A DNA stretch of 40,878 nucleotides from an uncultured bacterium (GTDB lineage: Bacteria > Verrucomicrobiota > Lentisphaeria > Victivallales > Victivallaceae): contig CASFRF010000042.1 of NCBI GenBank assembly GCA_949297015.1, positions 1 through 40,878 of the forward strand, written 5' to 3'. The notes beneath the pieces were generated by a model. It saw only the letters and a program-made list of their open reading frames with translations. It was not told the origin of the DNA and did no database searches. A program made the translations under genes and the position numbers. Within the stretch, counting starts at the first letter, position 1. The number at the start of each line of letters is the position of its first letter. Of this stretch, positions 7,932 through 15,753 are shown piece after piece.

Positions 7932-8426
7932 ATGAACAGAATGTTGCTTCTTCCGGTGCTGGCGGCGCTGCTGCTGCTGCCGGCGGGCTGCGGCGACCGC
8001 AGCGATGAGAATCACCCCCGGTACCGCAAGGCGGCGGAGTTGCGCGAGGCCGGAGACTATCAGGGCGCGGTCCGCGAGCTGCGCCGGTTTCTGGGGGCCC
8101 GGCCCGACTCGGCCAAAGGCTGTCTGGCGCTGGGCAATCTCTACAGCGAGCAGCTGCACGATCCCTGTGCGGCGGTTCACTACTATCAAGAGTATCTGCG
8201 GCTTGAGCCCGGCGCGGCCGACGCCGACACCGTGCGCGGCTATCTGGAAGGAGCCCGGCGCGACATCGCGCGGGAGGCGCTGCTGCAATCGCCCGAAATG
8301 CGGCAGCTGAGCGAGGAGAACGCGCGGCTGCAGGCGCTGAACACCCAGCTCAAGAAGTATATGCTCGGCATGCAGAAAAAGCTCGACGCCCGGCAGGCGC
8401 CGGCGGCCGGGAGCCGCACCCGGTGA
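7932..8426 (+). CDS. Small TPR-like lipoprotein with C-terminal coiled coil
   Basis: A 164-residue protein with a clear type II signal peptide: MNRM, a leucine-rich core and the lipobox LPAGC, giving a lipidated Cys20. Residues about 30-105 have the alternating helix pattern of two tetratricopeptide repeats (AAELREAGDYQGAVRELRRF, then an ALGNLYSEQ-type helix). Residues about 115-155 (QLSEENARLQALNTQLKK) form a coiled coil. It is probably anchored to a membrane facing the periplasm and mediates protein contacts. It overlaps the next lipoprotein by four bases, so the two may work together. The specific function is unknown. Confidence 0.75.
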   Translation: MNRMLLLPVLAALLLLPAGCGDRSDENHPRYRKAAELREAGDYQGAVRELRRFLGARPDSAKGCLALGNLYSEQLHDPCAAVHYYQEYLRLEPGAADADTVRGYLEGARRDIAREALLQSPEMRQLSEENARLQALNTQLKKYMLGMQKKLDARQAPAAGSRTR

Positions 8427-8956
8427 GGATGAACGCACGGTACGGCCGGATCCTCGCGGCCCTGCTGGCGACGGGTTGGCTGTCCGGATGCGGTTTGCTG
8501 GGCGCGCCGGAGTACCGGCCGGTGGTCTACTACGATCTCGGGCCCGGAGATCCGGAGCCCCGGTTCGATTTCCGGGGGTACCGGGTCGGGCGCTGGACCG
8601 GTTCGGTGCCCTCCACCCGGCGGCTGCTGCTGCGGCAGCGGGGCAATGCGCTGGAGGAGTTGGAGTATCACGCTTGGATTCAGCTGCCGGCGCCGCTGTT
8701 GAGCGGGTTTCTGGATCAGGTCTCCGGCGGCGGTTCCGGCAGGGAGGAAATTTCCGGAGAGATCTGGCGCTTCGAGCTCGATCAGGAGCGGAAACTGGCG
8801 TGGCTGGGAGTCTCCTACCAGCTCGGGAATCAGCCGGCGGTGAGTCGCAGTTTCCGCGCGGAGTGGCGCGGCGACACCCCGGCCGACGCGGCGGCGGCGA
8901 TGGCCGATTGCGCCCGGCAGCTGGCGGCTGAACTCGAGCGGGCGTGCGGAAAATAA
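8423..8956 (+). CDS. Lipoprotein resembling ABC-transport auxiliary/PqiC-type component
   Basis: The 177-residue product has a signal peptide ending in the lipobox LSGC (Cys23), followed closely by RPVVYYDLGPGD. The YY-DL pattern near the mature N-terminus, the RQRGNALEELEYHAW segment and the final conserved helix (AMADCARQLAAELERA) are the arrangement of the ABC-transport auxiliary lipoprotein family (PqiC-like). Those proteins sit in the outer membrane and help MCE-type lipid transport. The GTG start at 8423 overlaps the previous stop (GTGA) and has GGGAG 9 bases upstream; an ATG at 8429 is the alternative. No MCE protein, permease or ATPase is adjacent, so the assignment rests on fold-like pattern alone and is tentative. 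Confidence 0.6.
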   Translation: MRMNARYGRILAALLATGWLSGCGLLGAPEYRPVVYYDLGPGDPEPRFDFRGYRVGRWTGSVPSTRRLLLRQRGNALEELEYHAWIQLPAPLLSGFLDQVSGGGSGREEISGEIWRFELDQERKLAWLGVSYQLGNQPAVSRSFRAEWRGDTPADAAAAMADCARQLAAELERACGK

Positions 8957-8975
8957 AGGAAGGAACGAAAGAGTC

Positions 8976-9671
8976 ATGGAACACTTGAATATTCCGCCGG
9001 AGAATCACGTCCGGGTGCTCGGCGGTCAGGGCTGGGTCGGCCTGATCGACCGGCTGGGGACGGAGAGCACCATCGTCAATGCCGCGAGGGTCTCCTTCGG
9101 CAAGCTCAAGCGCGAGATGGACGACCGGGATGTGACGCTGCTGGAGTATCTGATCTCCAACCGGCACACCAGCCCGCTGGAGCATGTGGTCTTCACCTTC
9201 AGCATCCACTGTCCGCTGTTTGTCCGCGGCCAGTGGCACCGGCACCGGACCTGGAGTTACAATGAGATTTCCCGGCGGTACACCGAAATCGACCTGGAGT
9301 TCTACACGCCTGAAAAGCTGCGCGGGCAGGCCGAGAACAACCGCCAGGCCTCGGTGGAGGCGGCCATCCCCGAAAACGACCGCTGCCGGGAACTGATCGC
9401 CGCGCACAACCGCCGCTCGCTCGAGCTCTACGAGGAGCTGCTGAGCAAGGGCGTCTGCCGCGAACAGGCGCGGGGCGTGCTGCCGCAGAACATGATGGTG
9501 ACCTTCTGGGGGACGGTGGATCTGGCCAATCTGCTCCACTTTCTGGAGCTGCGCGACAGTCCCCACGCCCAGTACGAGATTCGGGAGTACGCCGTGGCCA
9601 TCAAGAAGTTGATCAAGCCGCTGGTGCCCCACGTCGCCGCCTACTTCGAGAAGCGGGGGCAGGTGTGGTGA
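8976..9671 (+). CDS. thyX: Flavin-dependent thymidylate synthase ThyX
   Basis: ThyX methylates dUMP to dTMP using methylenetetrahydrofolate, FAD and NADPH. The diagnostic ThyX motif RHR-x7-S is present as RHRTWSYNEIS (residues 89-99). NAARVSFGK and the SPLEHVVFTFSI segment are also characteristic. At 231 residues it is a normal length. A purine-rich site (AAGGAA) precedes the ATG. Its stop overlaps the start of pdxA, and the lipoprotein gene ends 19 bases upstream, so it sits in the middle of an operon. No classical thyA is seen in this window. Confidence 0.95.
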   Translation: MEHLNIPPENHVRVLGGQGWVGLIDRLGTESTIVNAARVSFGKLKREMDDRDVTLLEYLISNRHTSPLEHVVFTFSIHCPLFVRGQWHRHRTWSYNEISRRYTEIDLEFYTPEKLRGQAENNRQASVEAAIPENDRCRELIAAHNRRSLELYEELLSKGVCREQARGVLPQNMMVTFWGTVDLANLLHFLELRDSPHAQYEIREYAVAIKKLIKPLVPHVAAYFEKRGQVW

Positions 9672-10618
9672 GTCGGCCGCGGCTGGCGGTCACCGTCGGG
9701 GATCCGGCGGGAATCGGGCCGGAACTGGCGGTCCGACTCGCCGCCGAGCCGGAGTTCCGCGAACGCGCCGAACTGATTCTGTACGGTCCGCCCGAGGTGA
9801 TCCGCGCCGCCGCGCGGCAGTTCACGCCGGGGTGGACTCCGGCGCTGGAAGCGGTGGGGAACCTCGCGCCCGGGGAGTTTGTGGCGGGGGAGGCCTCCGC
9901 TGTCTGCGGCCGCGCCGCCTACGACGCCGTGGTGCGCGCCACCGCCGACGCGCTCGCCGGACGGGTGGCGGCGCTGGTCACCGCGCCGGTCAACAAATAC
10001 GCGGTGAATCTGGCGGGCATCCCCTTTACCGGACACACCGAACTGATCGCCGGAATGTGCGGCGTTCAGGACTACGCCATGATGCAGTCCTCGGGGCGGC
10101 TGCGGGTGGCCTTCGTCACCACCCACATTCCCCTGCGCGAGGTGGCGACGACGATCACGGAAGCGCGGATCCGCCGGGTGGCCGGGCTGCTGGCGGCGGC
10201 GATCCGCGAGGAGGGAATCGCCGTGCCGCGTCTGGCGGTGGCGGCGATCAACCCCCATGCCGGGGAGAACGGTCGGATGGGACTGGAGGATGAGCAAATG
10301 ACCCGGCCGGCGCTGGAGCAGTTGCGCGCCGAAGGGTTGATGGTCGAGGGGCCGTTCCCGCCGGATACGCTGTTCCTGCCGGAGACGCTCGAACGGTTCG
10401 ACGGCGTGGTCTCCATGTACCACGATCAGGGGCACATCCCCTTCAAGATGCTGGCCTTCCACAGCGGCGTCAACTCGACGCTGGGGTTGCCGATCATCCG
10501 GACCAGTCCGGATCACGGCACCGCCTTTGACCTGGTCGGTCGCGGCGCGGCCGATCCCGGCAGCATGGCGGCGGCGCTGCGGTTGGCGATCCGCCGGGCG
10601 GAGCGGCGGCAGTCATGA
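9668..10618 (+). CDS. pdxA: 4-hydroxythreonine-4-phosphate dehydrogenase PdxA
   Basis: PdxA oxidises 4-phosphohydroxy-L-threonine in the DXP-dependent pyridoxal phosphate pathway. The 316-residue protein opens with VTVGDPAGIGPE, and the metal-binding histidines are in FTGHTE, INPHAGENG and SPDHGTAFD, all family signatures. VTAPVNK and MYHDQGHIPFK are also present. The GTG at 9668 gives a 4-base overlap (GTGA) with the thyX stop; a GTG one codon earlier is equally possible. It overlaps the SurA-like gene by four bases. In enterobacteria pdxA also neighbours surA, so this pairing is a known conserved association, here in the order pdxA then surA-like. Confidence 0.95.
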   Translation: MSRPRLAVTVGDPAGIGPELAVRLAAEPEFRERAELILYGPPEVIRAAARQFTPGWTPALEAVGNLAPGEFVAGEASAVCGRAAYDAVVRATADALAGRVAALVTAPVNKYAVNLAGIPFTGHTELIAGMCGVQDYAMMQSSGRLRVAFVTTHIPLREVATTITEARIRRVAGLLAAAIREEGIAVPRLAVAAINPHAGENGRMGLEDEQMTRPALEQLRAEGLMVEGPFPPDTLFLPETLERFDGVVSMYHDQGHIPFKMLAFHSGVNSTLGLPIIRTSPDHGTAFDLVGRGAADPGSMAAALRLAIRRAERRQS

Positions 10619-11568
10619 GTCGCCGATGGTTTTTTGCGCTGTCGGCGTTCCTGGCGGCGCTGGTGCCGGCCGGCGCGGACCCCGGACCGGTCGGCGAGCT
10701 CAATTCGGTGCTGGCCTCGGTCAACGGCGAGCCGATCACCTTGGGCGAGGTGCTCAAGGAGACGCAGCTGGAGGAGGCCCGGTTGCTGCAGCTGCATCCC
10801 GGAGCTTCCTCGCAGGAGCCGGTGCTGGCGCTGCGGCGGCGGGTGGTGGATGACCTGATCGACCGCAAGCTGGTGCTTCAGGATTTTCAGAAGCAGCCGT
10901 TCGAGATTCCGCTGCAATATGTCGAGAGCATGATCGATCAGGTGGCGCTGGATTCGGGGCTGCGCAGCCGCAGCGAGCTGGAGCGGGCGTTGCGCGCCTC
11001 GGGCAGTACGCTCGAAGCGCTGCGGCGCAAGGCGCTGGATTCGGTGATCCAGCAGGCGATGTTCGCCCGGCGGGCGCAGCTGGACGTCAACTTGACGCCG
11101 CACGAGCTTTATACCTACTATCAGGAACACCCCGCCGAATTCACCACGCCGGAACGGCTCCGGCTGGCGCTGCTGCTGCTCAAACCCGACGCCTCCGCCG
11201 CGGCCCGGGAGGCGGCGGGGACGTTGTCGGAACACCCCGAACGCTTCGATCAGGTGACCCGGCTGTACAGCGACGGCCCGGCCCGGGAGCAGGGGGGCGA
11301 TCTCGGCTATGTGGTGCGCGCGCAGCTGCGCCCGGAGTTCGCCGAAGCGCTCAAGGAGCCGGTTCCGGACCGGGTTTACGGGCCGGTGAAGACCGCCGAA
11401 GGGACCTATTATCTGAAGTTGACCGATTACCGGCCCGCGCGGCGTTCGGCCTTCGCCGAGGTCGCGGGGCCGCTGCGCCGGAAGCTCGAGGAGGAGTTGC
11501 ACCGGCAGAGCCGCGAGCGCTATCTGCGGGAGCTGCGCTCGCGGGCGGTGATCCGCTATCTCTTCTAG
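10615..11568 (+). CDS. SurA/PrsA-like periplasmic peptidyl-prolyl isomerase
   Basis: A 317-residue secreted protein with a signal peptide ending near VPAGA (about residue 21). Residues about 30-165 form the helical SurA-N-like chaperone region, starting with the characteristic SVLASVNGEPITLGEV. Residues about 178-272 look like a single parvulin (PpiC) domain, with YSDGPAREQGGDLGYV matching the family's conserved segment. Such proteins help fold outer membrane proteins. E. coli SurA has two parvulin domains and about 430 residues, so this is a shorter one-domain relative. It overlaps pdxA by four bases and is the last gene of its operon. It converges on the GH36-like gene with only 22 bases between, and no terminator is visible. 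Confidence 0.8.
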   Translation: MSRRWFFALSAFLAALVPAGADPGPVGELNSVLASVNGEPITLGEVLKETQLEEARLLQLHPGASSQEPVLALRRRVVDDLIDRKLVLQDFQKQPFEIPLQYVESMIDQVALDSGLRSRSELERALRASGSTLEALRRKALDSVIQQAMFARRAQLDVNLTPHELYTYYQEHPAEFTTPERLRLALLLLKPDASAAAREAAGTLSEHPERFDQVTRLYSDGPAREQGGDLGYVVRAQLRPEFAEALKEPVPDRVYGPVKTAEGTYYLKLTDYRPARRSAFAEVAGPLRRKLEEELHRQSRERYLRELRSRAVIRYLF

Positions 11569-11590
11569 CGCCCGGCACCGGCCGGAGGGG

Positions 11591-13306
11591 TCAGAGCTCG
11601 TCGCGGAGCAGCCGGTAGTCCGCTTCGGTCATTGGCTCGAAGGGGCTGAACAGGTCGTCCCGGATCAGGAACAGCTGGCCCACATGAACCGAAGCGTCCA
11701 TGGCCCGGGCCTGCCGCAGATAATCCCGCAGATTCTCGCGCGGTACATGCATATCCATGACCACCGGGGTGCCCGGCGTGGTCGCCCGCAGCATCCGGGC
11801 GCGGTTGCCGTGTTCGCGCGGATTGGAGTTGGCCACGTCGTAGGTACGGTTGAGGTCGATGGTGTGGGCCAGGAAGTAGTTGCCGGCGCAGCCGATGTGG
11901 ACGCCGTCGGGTTTGTGGCGGCGCAGCTCGCGCAAAAAGAGTTCGCTGACCCGGCGGAAGTAGTTCTCCTCGCCGCGCCACGCGGGATCGGCCGGGGGCA
12001 GCTCCGGGTGCACTTTGTCGGCCAGGAAATCGGTCTTGACGCCGTCCAGATCGAAGCAGCCCGGCTCGCTCGAAAACAGTCGCCGGAAGAGCGGAATCAG
12101 ATACTCCTGCTGGGTTTCGGGTTTGGAGTAGTCGCGCATCAGCCGGCCGTGCCGGTTGCGCCGCCCCCCCGCCAGCAGATGGGCGGGGACGAGGCTCGAC
12201 TCGGCCTCGGGCAGGATTTCGGCCCAGTTCCACCAGACCACCACCCGGAAGCCGTCGCGGTGGAGATCGTCCACCAGGCGCCGCAGATCGGGGAAACGTT
12301 CGGGGTGCGGCTCCCAGTGGCCGCGGGCGATCTGCCAGCCGTCGTCGAGCAGGATGGTGTTCAGCGGCAGCCGTTCGTGCCGGATCAGCGCGGCGGCGCG
12401 CCGTACAAAAGCCTCGTCGAGCACCTTCAGAAAGGGCTGCTCGGATTCGGCCAGCGCCGCCTGCGCCTGCAGGTCGGCGGGGGGCAGCGACTGGGTCCGG
12501 GCGCACTGGTCGTTCCAGGTGCAGTAGACTCCGTCCCGGTGCCAGGCGAACCGGGGTTTGGCGGTCGGGTCGGGAATCAGCCCTTCGCGGACCAGCAACC
12601 GGCCGAAGGCGGTGTAGGCGTCGAACGCGGACTCTCCGCGCCGCAGGAAGAGCCGGAAGGTCGGGGTCGTGAACGCCGTCCCGGCCTTCAGCTCCAGCCC
12701 GCAGCCGGGATCGCCGTAGTGGAGGATCCAGCGGTCCAGTGTGTACTCGTGACACTGAAAATAGAACCCGTACCCCCCGACCGGGGCGGAATCGGCGCCG
12801 ACGAAGAGCTGCGTCCGGTTTTTGGTCAGCAGCAGCGCGGTGGGATGCGGTGCGAACTGCCAGTCGCCGGAGTAGGTGTCGGTGCGGCACTCTCCGAACC
12901 CCAGCGGCAGCTCGGGCCAGACCTGATCGGTGTGGTGGCGGTTCCGGAAGTTGACCAGCTGATAGAGTCCGAGCCGGGTGCCCGCCGGGAACAGCGGCAG
13001 CTCCGTCAGCTCATAATCCGCGATCGGCAGCCAGCTGCTCGAGAGTGCGAAGTGGTCGCCGCAGCTGCGGATCTTCGTTTCGACGCGCAGCCCCGCCGCC
13101 GTATGGGTGGTGAAGAGCAGTTCCTGCTCCCGAAGTTCGACGACCGGCGGTTGACAGCGCTCCGCCGCGGCGGGCAGGAGCGGGGCGGTGTTCGGCGGGA
13201 ACAGCAGCAGCCGTTCATGGCGTTCGGCGTCAATCAGTTCCAGTCGCGCTTCGGCGGGGAGATACCGGAAGGTCAGTGCTCCGGCGGACAGGTGGTATTC
13301 AGTCAT
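11591..13306 (-). CDS. Clan GH-D glycoside hydrolase, alpha-galactosidase-like (GH36-like)
   Basis: The 571-residue protein has an N-terminal beta-rich domain (about 1-250) and a barrel whose hallmarks fit GH36/GH27 enzymes: NTILLDDGWQ (residues about 316-325), WEPHPERFPDL with VVVWWNWAEI, and GVKTDF containing the likely nucleophile Asp426. The acid/base aspartate is less certain; Asp490 in TYDVANSN is a candidate. No signal peptide is seen, suggesting action in the cytoplasm on alpha-galactosides or related sugars. Sequence divergence around the nucleophile (usual pattern KWD) means another clan member, such as a raffinose-synthase-like or uncharacterised subfamily, is possible. It has its own promoter and no adjacent transporter. 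Confidence 0.7.
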   Translation of the reverse strand: MTEYHLSAGALTFRYLPAEARLELIDAERHERLLLFPPNTAPLLPAAAERCQPPVVELREQELLFTTHTAAGLRVETKIRSCGDHFALSSSWLPIADYELTELPLFPAGTRLGLYQLVNFRNRHHTDQVWPELPLGFGECRTDTYSGDWQFAPHPTALLLTKNRTQLFVGADSAPVGGYGFYFQCHEYTLDRWILHYGDPGCGLELKAGTAFTTPTFRLFLRRGESAFDAYTAFGRLLVREGLIPDPTAKPRFAWHRDGVYCTWNDQCARTQSLPPADLQAQAALAESEQPFLKVLDEAFVRRAAALIRHERLPLNTILLDDGWQIARGHWEPHPERFPDLRRLVDDLHRDGFRVVVWWNWAEILPEAESSLVPAHLLAGGRRNRHGRLMRDYSKPETQQEYLIPLFRRLFSSEPGCFDLDGVKTDFLADKVHPELPPADPAWRGEENYFRRVSELFLRELRRHKPDGVHIGCAGNYFLAHTIDLNRTYDVANSNPREHGNRARMLRATTPGTPVVMDMHVPRENLRDYLRQARAMDASVHVGQLFLIRDDLFSPFEPMTEADYRLLRDEL

Positions 13307-13346
13307 AATCCGATCTCTTTCGTGTCAGGAGTTCGCGTTTCCGCAT

Positions 13347-13374
13347 AATGTAAAAGGGAAAAAGGAATTTGCAA
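13347..13374 (-). promoter_or_regulatory. Promoter for GH36-like gene
   Basis: On the minus strand TTGCAA (13369-13374) and TACATT (13347-13352) are separated by a pyrimidine-rich 16-base spacer. The same boxes and spacing occur at 7855-7882. This places a leader of about 35 bases before the ATG at 13306 and separates the gene from rsmG. Confidence 0.5.
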
Positions 13375-13404
13375 GTGCCGTCTCCGCAGAATCGGAACGG
13401 AAAG

Positions 13405-14049
13405 TCAACGCTCCGGCTCGGGGTAGTTGTACAGGAATTGGCGCGCCCCCGCCCCCTCGGGGAGCTCCAGTACCGGCGTGACGCGCCAGTTCCCGGCGGC
13501 GTGTTTCCGCAGTTCGATCAGATCGGCGGCCGCCTGTTCCGGCGTCTTGTACAGGATGTAGCCGCCGCCGGGGCGCGGGAAGTTCCGGCTGTCGGCGACG
13601 ATGACCGGCGCTGCCGCCACCGCCCGGGCGGTGACCAGATCGAAGGCGTGACGGAATTCGCTCCGGCGGTCGAGTTCGCGGCTGCGGCCGGTGACCACGG
13701 TCAGGTTGTCGAGTCGCAGCAGCTCTTTCATCCGCTGGACGAACGCGGTCTTCTTGCCGGTGGAATCGATCGCCGTCAGCTGCCAGTTCGGACAGGCCAG
13801 CGCCAGCACCAGCGAGGGGAACCCGGCGCCGCAGCCGATGTCGGCCACGCGCAGCGGTTTTTCCCGGAGCCGGGGGAAGGTCTGCACCAGCAGCAGCGAG
13901 TCGGCCACATGCTTTACATAGAAGTCGCGGCGCTCCAGAATGCGGGTCAGATTGACCCGGCTGTTGGCCTCGACCAGCTCCCGGTGCAGAAGCTCACAGG
14001 CGGCGCGAAAGGCCGGATCGGCGGGCAGAAACGGAAACTCCTCAGCCAT
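13405..14049 (-). CDS. rsmG: 16S rRNA (guanine-N7) methyltransferase RsmG
   Basis: RsmG (GidB) methylates N7 of G527 in 16S rRNA using S-adenosylmethionine. The 214-residue product has the family's NSRVNLTRI and KHVADSLL segments near the N-terminus, the SAM-binding motif VADIGCGAGFPSLVLA, the following AIDSTGKKTAFV, and VTARAVA. Length is typical. It overlaps the 3' end of the upstream membrane protein gene by eight bases, so it is likely translated by coupling from that gene's transcript. It is not next to mnmG (gidA), its frequent neighbour in other bacteria. Confidence 0.95.
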   Translation of the reverse strand: MAEEFPFLPADPAFRAACELLHRELVEANSRVNLTRILERRDFYVKHVADSLLLVQTFPRLREKPLRVADIGCGAGFPSLVLALACPNWQLTAIDSTGKKTAFVQRMKELLRLDNLTVVTGRSRELDRRSEFRHAFDLVTARAVAAAPVIVADSRNFPRPGGGYILYKTPEQAAADLIELRKHAAGNWRVTPVLELPEGAGARQFLYNYPEPER

Positions 14050-14590
14050 GAAGACTCATCCCGGCGGCCAGCAGCAGCAACAGCCCGTTGAGCAGGAAGA
14101 AGCCGGTGCCGCTCCAGCGCCAGCTCCGGCTCCCGGCCATTTTCCGGGCGAGGTCGCGGAACCAGCAGGGGCGCCCCGAAAAGGCGATGCCGAGTCCGCC
14201 GAAGAGCCAGGCCAGGACGGTCAGCGCCGGAGCCCCCGGGGTGTGGAACTCAAAAACGCCGTGAACCACCGCATAGGCGGTCAGGATCAGCAGCCCGCCG
14301 AAGGCCCGGCTGAACAGATAGTCCAGAAAAAAGTAGCCCAGCACCGCTCCGGCCACGGCCAGCGGATAGAGCAGCGGCACCAGCCAGTCGAAGGAGATCG
14401 GCCGGGCGTGCGGCACGCAGCAGAGGAGGTCGAAGAGGGCGAGGGCCGCTCCGAGCAGCCGGGCCCGGGCCAGCGCCTGTGCCCGGGGCAGCCGTTCCGG
14501 CGTGAGCCGTCCGCACCAGATGGCGACCCCCAGCGAGCCGAGTCCGGTCAGCGTCAGCAAAACGAGATGGAGCTGCAAATCCGTAATCAT
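14042..14590 (-). CDS. Small integral membrane protein of unknown function
   Basis: A hydrophobic protein of about 182 residues with roughly five membrane segments (near LVLLTLTGLGSLGVAIW, ARLLGAALALFDLLCC, LVPLLYPLAVAGAVLGYFFL, AFGGLLILTAYAVV, ALTVLAWLFGGLGIAF and a C-terminal FFLLNGLLLLLAAG). I do not recognise the family. The ATG at 14590 is chosen because the TTG at 14599 would lie inside the predicted -10 box and could not be transcribed from that promoter. The ATG then falls about one base after the predicted start of transcription, so the mRNA may be leaderless. It overlaps rsmG by eight bases, making them one transcription unit. Confidence 0.65.
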   Translation of the reverse strand: MITDLQLHLVLLTLTGLGSLGVAIWCGRLTPERLPRAQALARARLLGAALALFDLLCCVPHARPISFDWLVPLLYPLAVAGAVLGYFFLDYLFSRAFGGLLILTAYAVVHGVFEFHTPGAPALTVLAWLFGGLGIAFSGRPCWFRDLARKMAGSRSWRWSGTGFFLLNGLLLLLAAGMSLHG

Positions 14591-14597
14591 AATCGAC

Positions 14598-14626
14598 AAT
14601 ATACCACTTCAGCCCCCCTTATGCAA
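14598..14626 (-). promoter_or_regulatory. Promoter for the membrane protein-rsmG operon
   Basis: On the minus strand TTGCAT (14621-14626) and TATATT (14598-14603) are separated by exactly 17 bases. Only seven bases lie between the -10 box and the ATG at 14590. Confidence 0.6.
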
Positions 14627-14668
14627 GGCGCCGGCGGGGAAAACTTGGCTGGAAAACGCAATCGCGGA

Positions 14669-14697
14669 TTGACATTTTCCGACGCCTTTATTATATT
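14669..14697 (+). promoter_or_regulatory. Consensus sigma-70 promoter for the UROD-like/hydE/regulator operon
   Basis: TTGACA (14669-14674), a full -35 match, and TATATT (14692-14697) are separated by 17 bases. This is the strongest-looking promoter in the window by consensus. The ATG of the first gene is at 14737. It is back to back with the minus-strand promoter at 14598-14626, the two -35 boxes being 42 bases apart. Confidence 0.75.
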
Positions 14698-14736
14698 GTA
14701 CGGAACAACTCAAAGCGAATTGAGGTGCGGTGAATC

Positions 14737-15753
14737 ATGGAAAAGCGCGAAGTGGTGAAGCGGGCGATCCGGTTTGAGCATCCGCCCTATGTGCCTTGGC
14801 AGATCGGGCTGACCCGGAATCAGCAGGAGCGCCTGGCGGCGAAGCTGGGCAGCGTCGAAGCGGTCGAGGAGGCGCTGGAGAATCACTTTCTGATGCTGGG
14901 GGAGAACGCCGGGTTCTTCACCGAGCTGGGCGACCACTGCGTGCGCGACTACTTCGGGGTGGTCTGGGACCGCAGTTCCGACCGCGACATCGGCGTGGTC
15001 CGGGGGCAGGTGCTGCCGGAGCCGACGCTGGCGAACTACCGGTTCCCCGACCCCCGCGGCGAGGTCTACTTCGGAAGGATGGAGGAGGCCTTGTCCCGGC
15101 ACGGCGATCGGTTCCGGATGTTCAATCTGGGCTTTTCGCTGTTCGAGCGGGCTTGGACGCTGCGCGGCATGACCGAGCTGCTGATGGACTTTCATCTGAA
15201 TCCGGAGTTTGTGCATGAACTCTTCGCCCGGATTGTGGACTACAACCTGGAAGTGGTCGAGGAGGCGCTCAAATACGACATCGACTGCGTCTACTTCGGC
15301 GACGACTGGGGGCAGCAGCACGGGCTGCTGATGGGCTACCCGCTGTGGCGGGAGTTCCTCTATCCGGAGCTGAAGCGGCAGTACGCCCGGGTGGTGGCGG
15401 CGGGGAAGCTGGTCTGCATCCACTCCTGCGGCGACGTCGATGAGCTGTTCGACGATCTGGTCGGAATCGGGCTCAACTGCTTCAATCCGTTCCAGCCGGA
15501 GGTGATGGATGTCCACCGCCTGCTGCGCGACTACCATGGGAAACTCTGCTTTTTCGGCGGACTTTCGACCCAGCGGCTGCTCCCCTACGGCACGCCGGAG
15601 GAGGTCGCCGCCGAGACCCGGAAACTGCTGGCCGCCGGTCGGGACGGCGGTTTGATTCTCGCCCCCGCCCACGCGGTGCCGGGCGACGTGCCGCCGGAAA
15701 ATCTGCTGGCCATGCTGGCCGAACTTAAAAAGCAACCGGGAGCCCCCGGATGA
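14737..15753 (+). CDS. Uroporphyrinogen decarboxylase-superfamily protein (not HemE)
   Basis: The 338-residue protein has the fold signatures of the UROD/MtaA/CmuA superfamily. Residues near 225-250 (LVCIHSCGDVDELFDDLV) carry the His and Cys positions used for zinc in the methyltransferase branch. FNPFQPEVMD, FFGGLSTQRLLPYGTPEEV and the C-terminal LAPAHAVPGDVPPENL follow. The N-terminal arginine motif of true HemE (RQAGR) is absent, with WQIGLTRNQQ in its place, so it is unlikely to be the haem enzyme. Related proteins act as corrinoid-dependent methyltransferases or demethylases. The substrate here is unknown. Its stop overlaps the hydE start (ATGA), suggesting a shared function or at least coupled translation. 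Confidence 0.7.
   Translation: MEKREVVKRAIRFEHPPYVPWQIGLTRNQQERLAAKLGSVEAVEEALENHFLMLGENAGFFTELGDHCVRDYFGVVWDRSSDRDIGVVRGQVLPEPTLANYRFPDPRGEVYFGRMEEALSRHGDRFRMFNLGFSLFERAWTLRGMTELLMDFHLNPEFVHELFARIVDYNLEVVEEALKYDIDCVYFGDDWGQQHGLLMGYPLWREFLYPELKRQYARVVAAGKLVCIHSCGDVDELFDDLVGIGLNCFNPFQPEVMDVHRLLRDYHGKLCFFGGLSTQRLLPYGTPEEVAAETRKLLAAGRDGGLILAPAHAVPGDVPPENLLAMLAELKKQPGAPG

Noticed and set aside
14645-14660. Sigma-54-like site (TTGGCTGG ... CGCA) before the UROD-like operon that contains a sigma-54-type regulator
   Set aside because: The GG and GC doublets are separated by nine bases instead of the required ten, and a full sigma-70 consensus promoter lies just downstream at 14669-14697.
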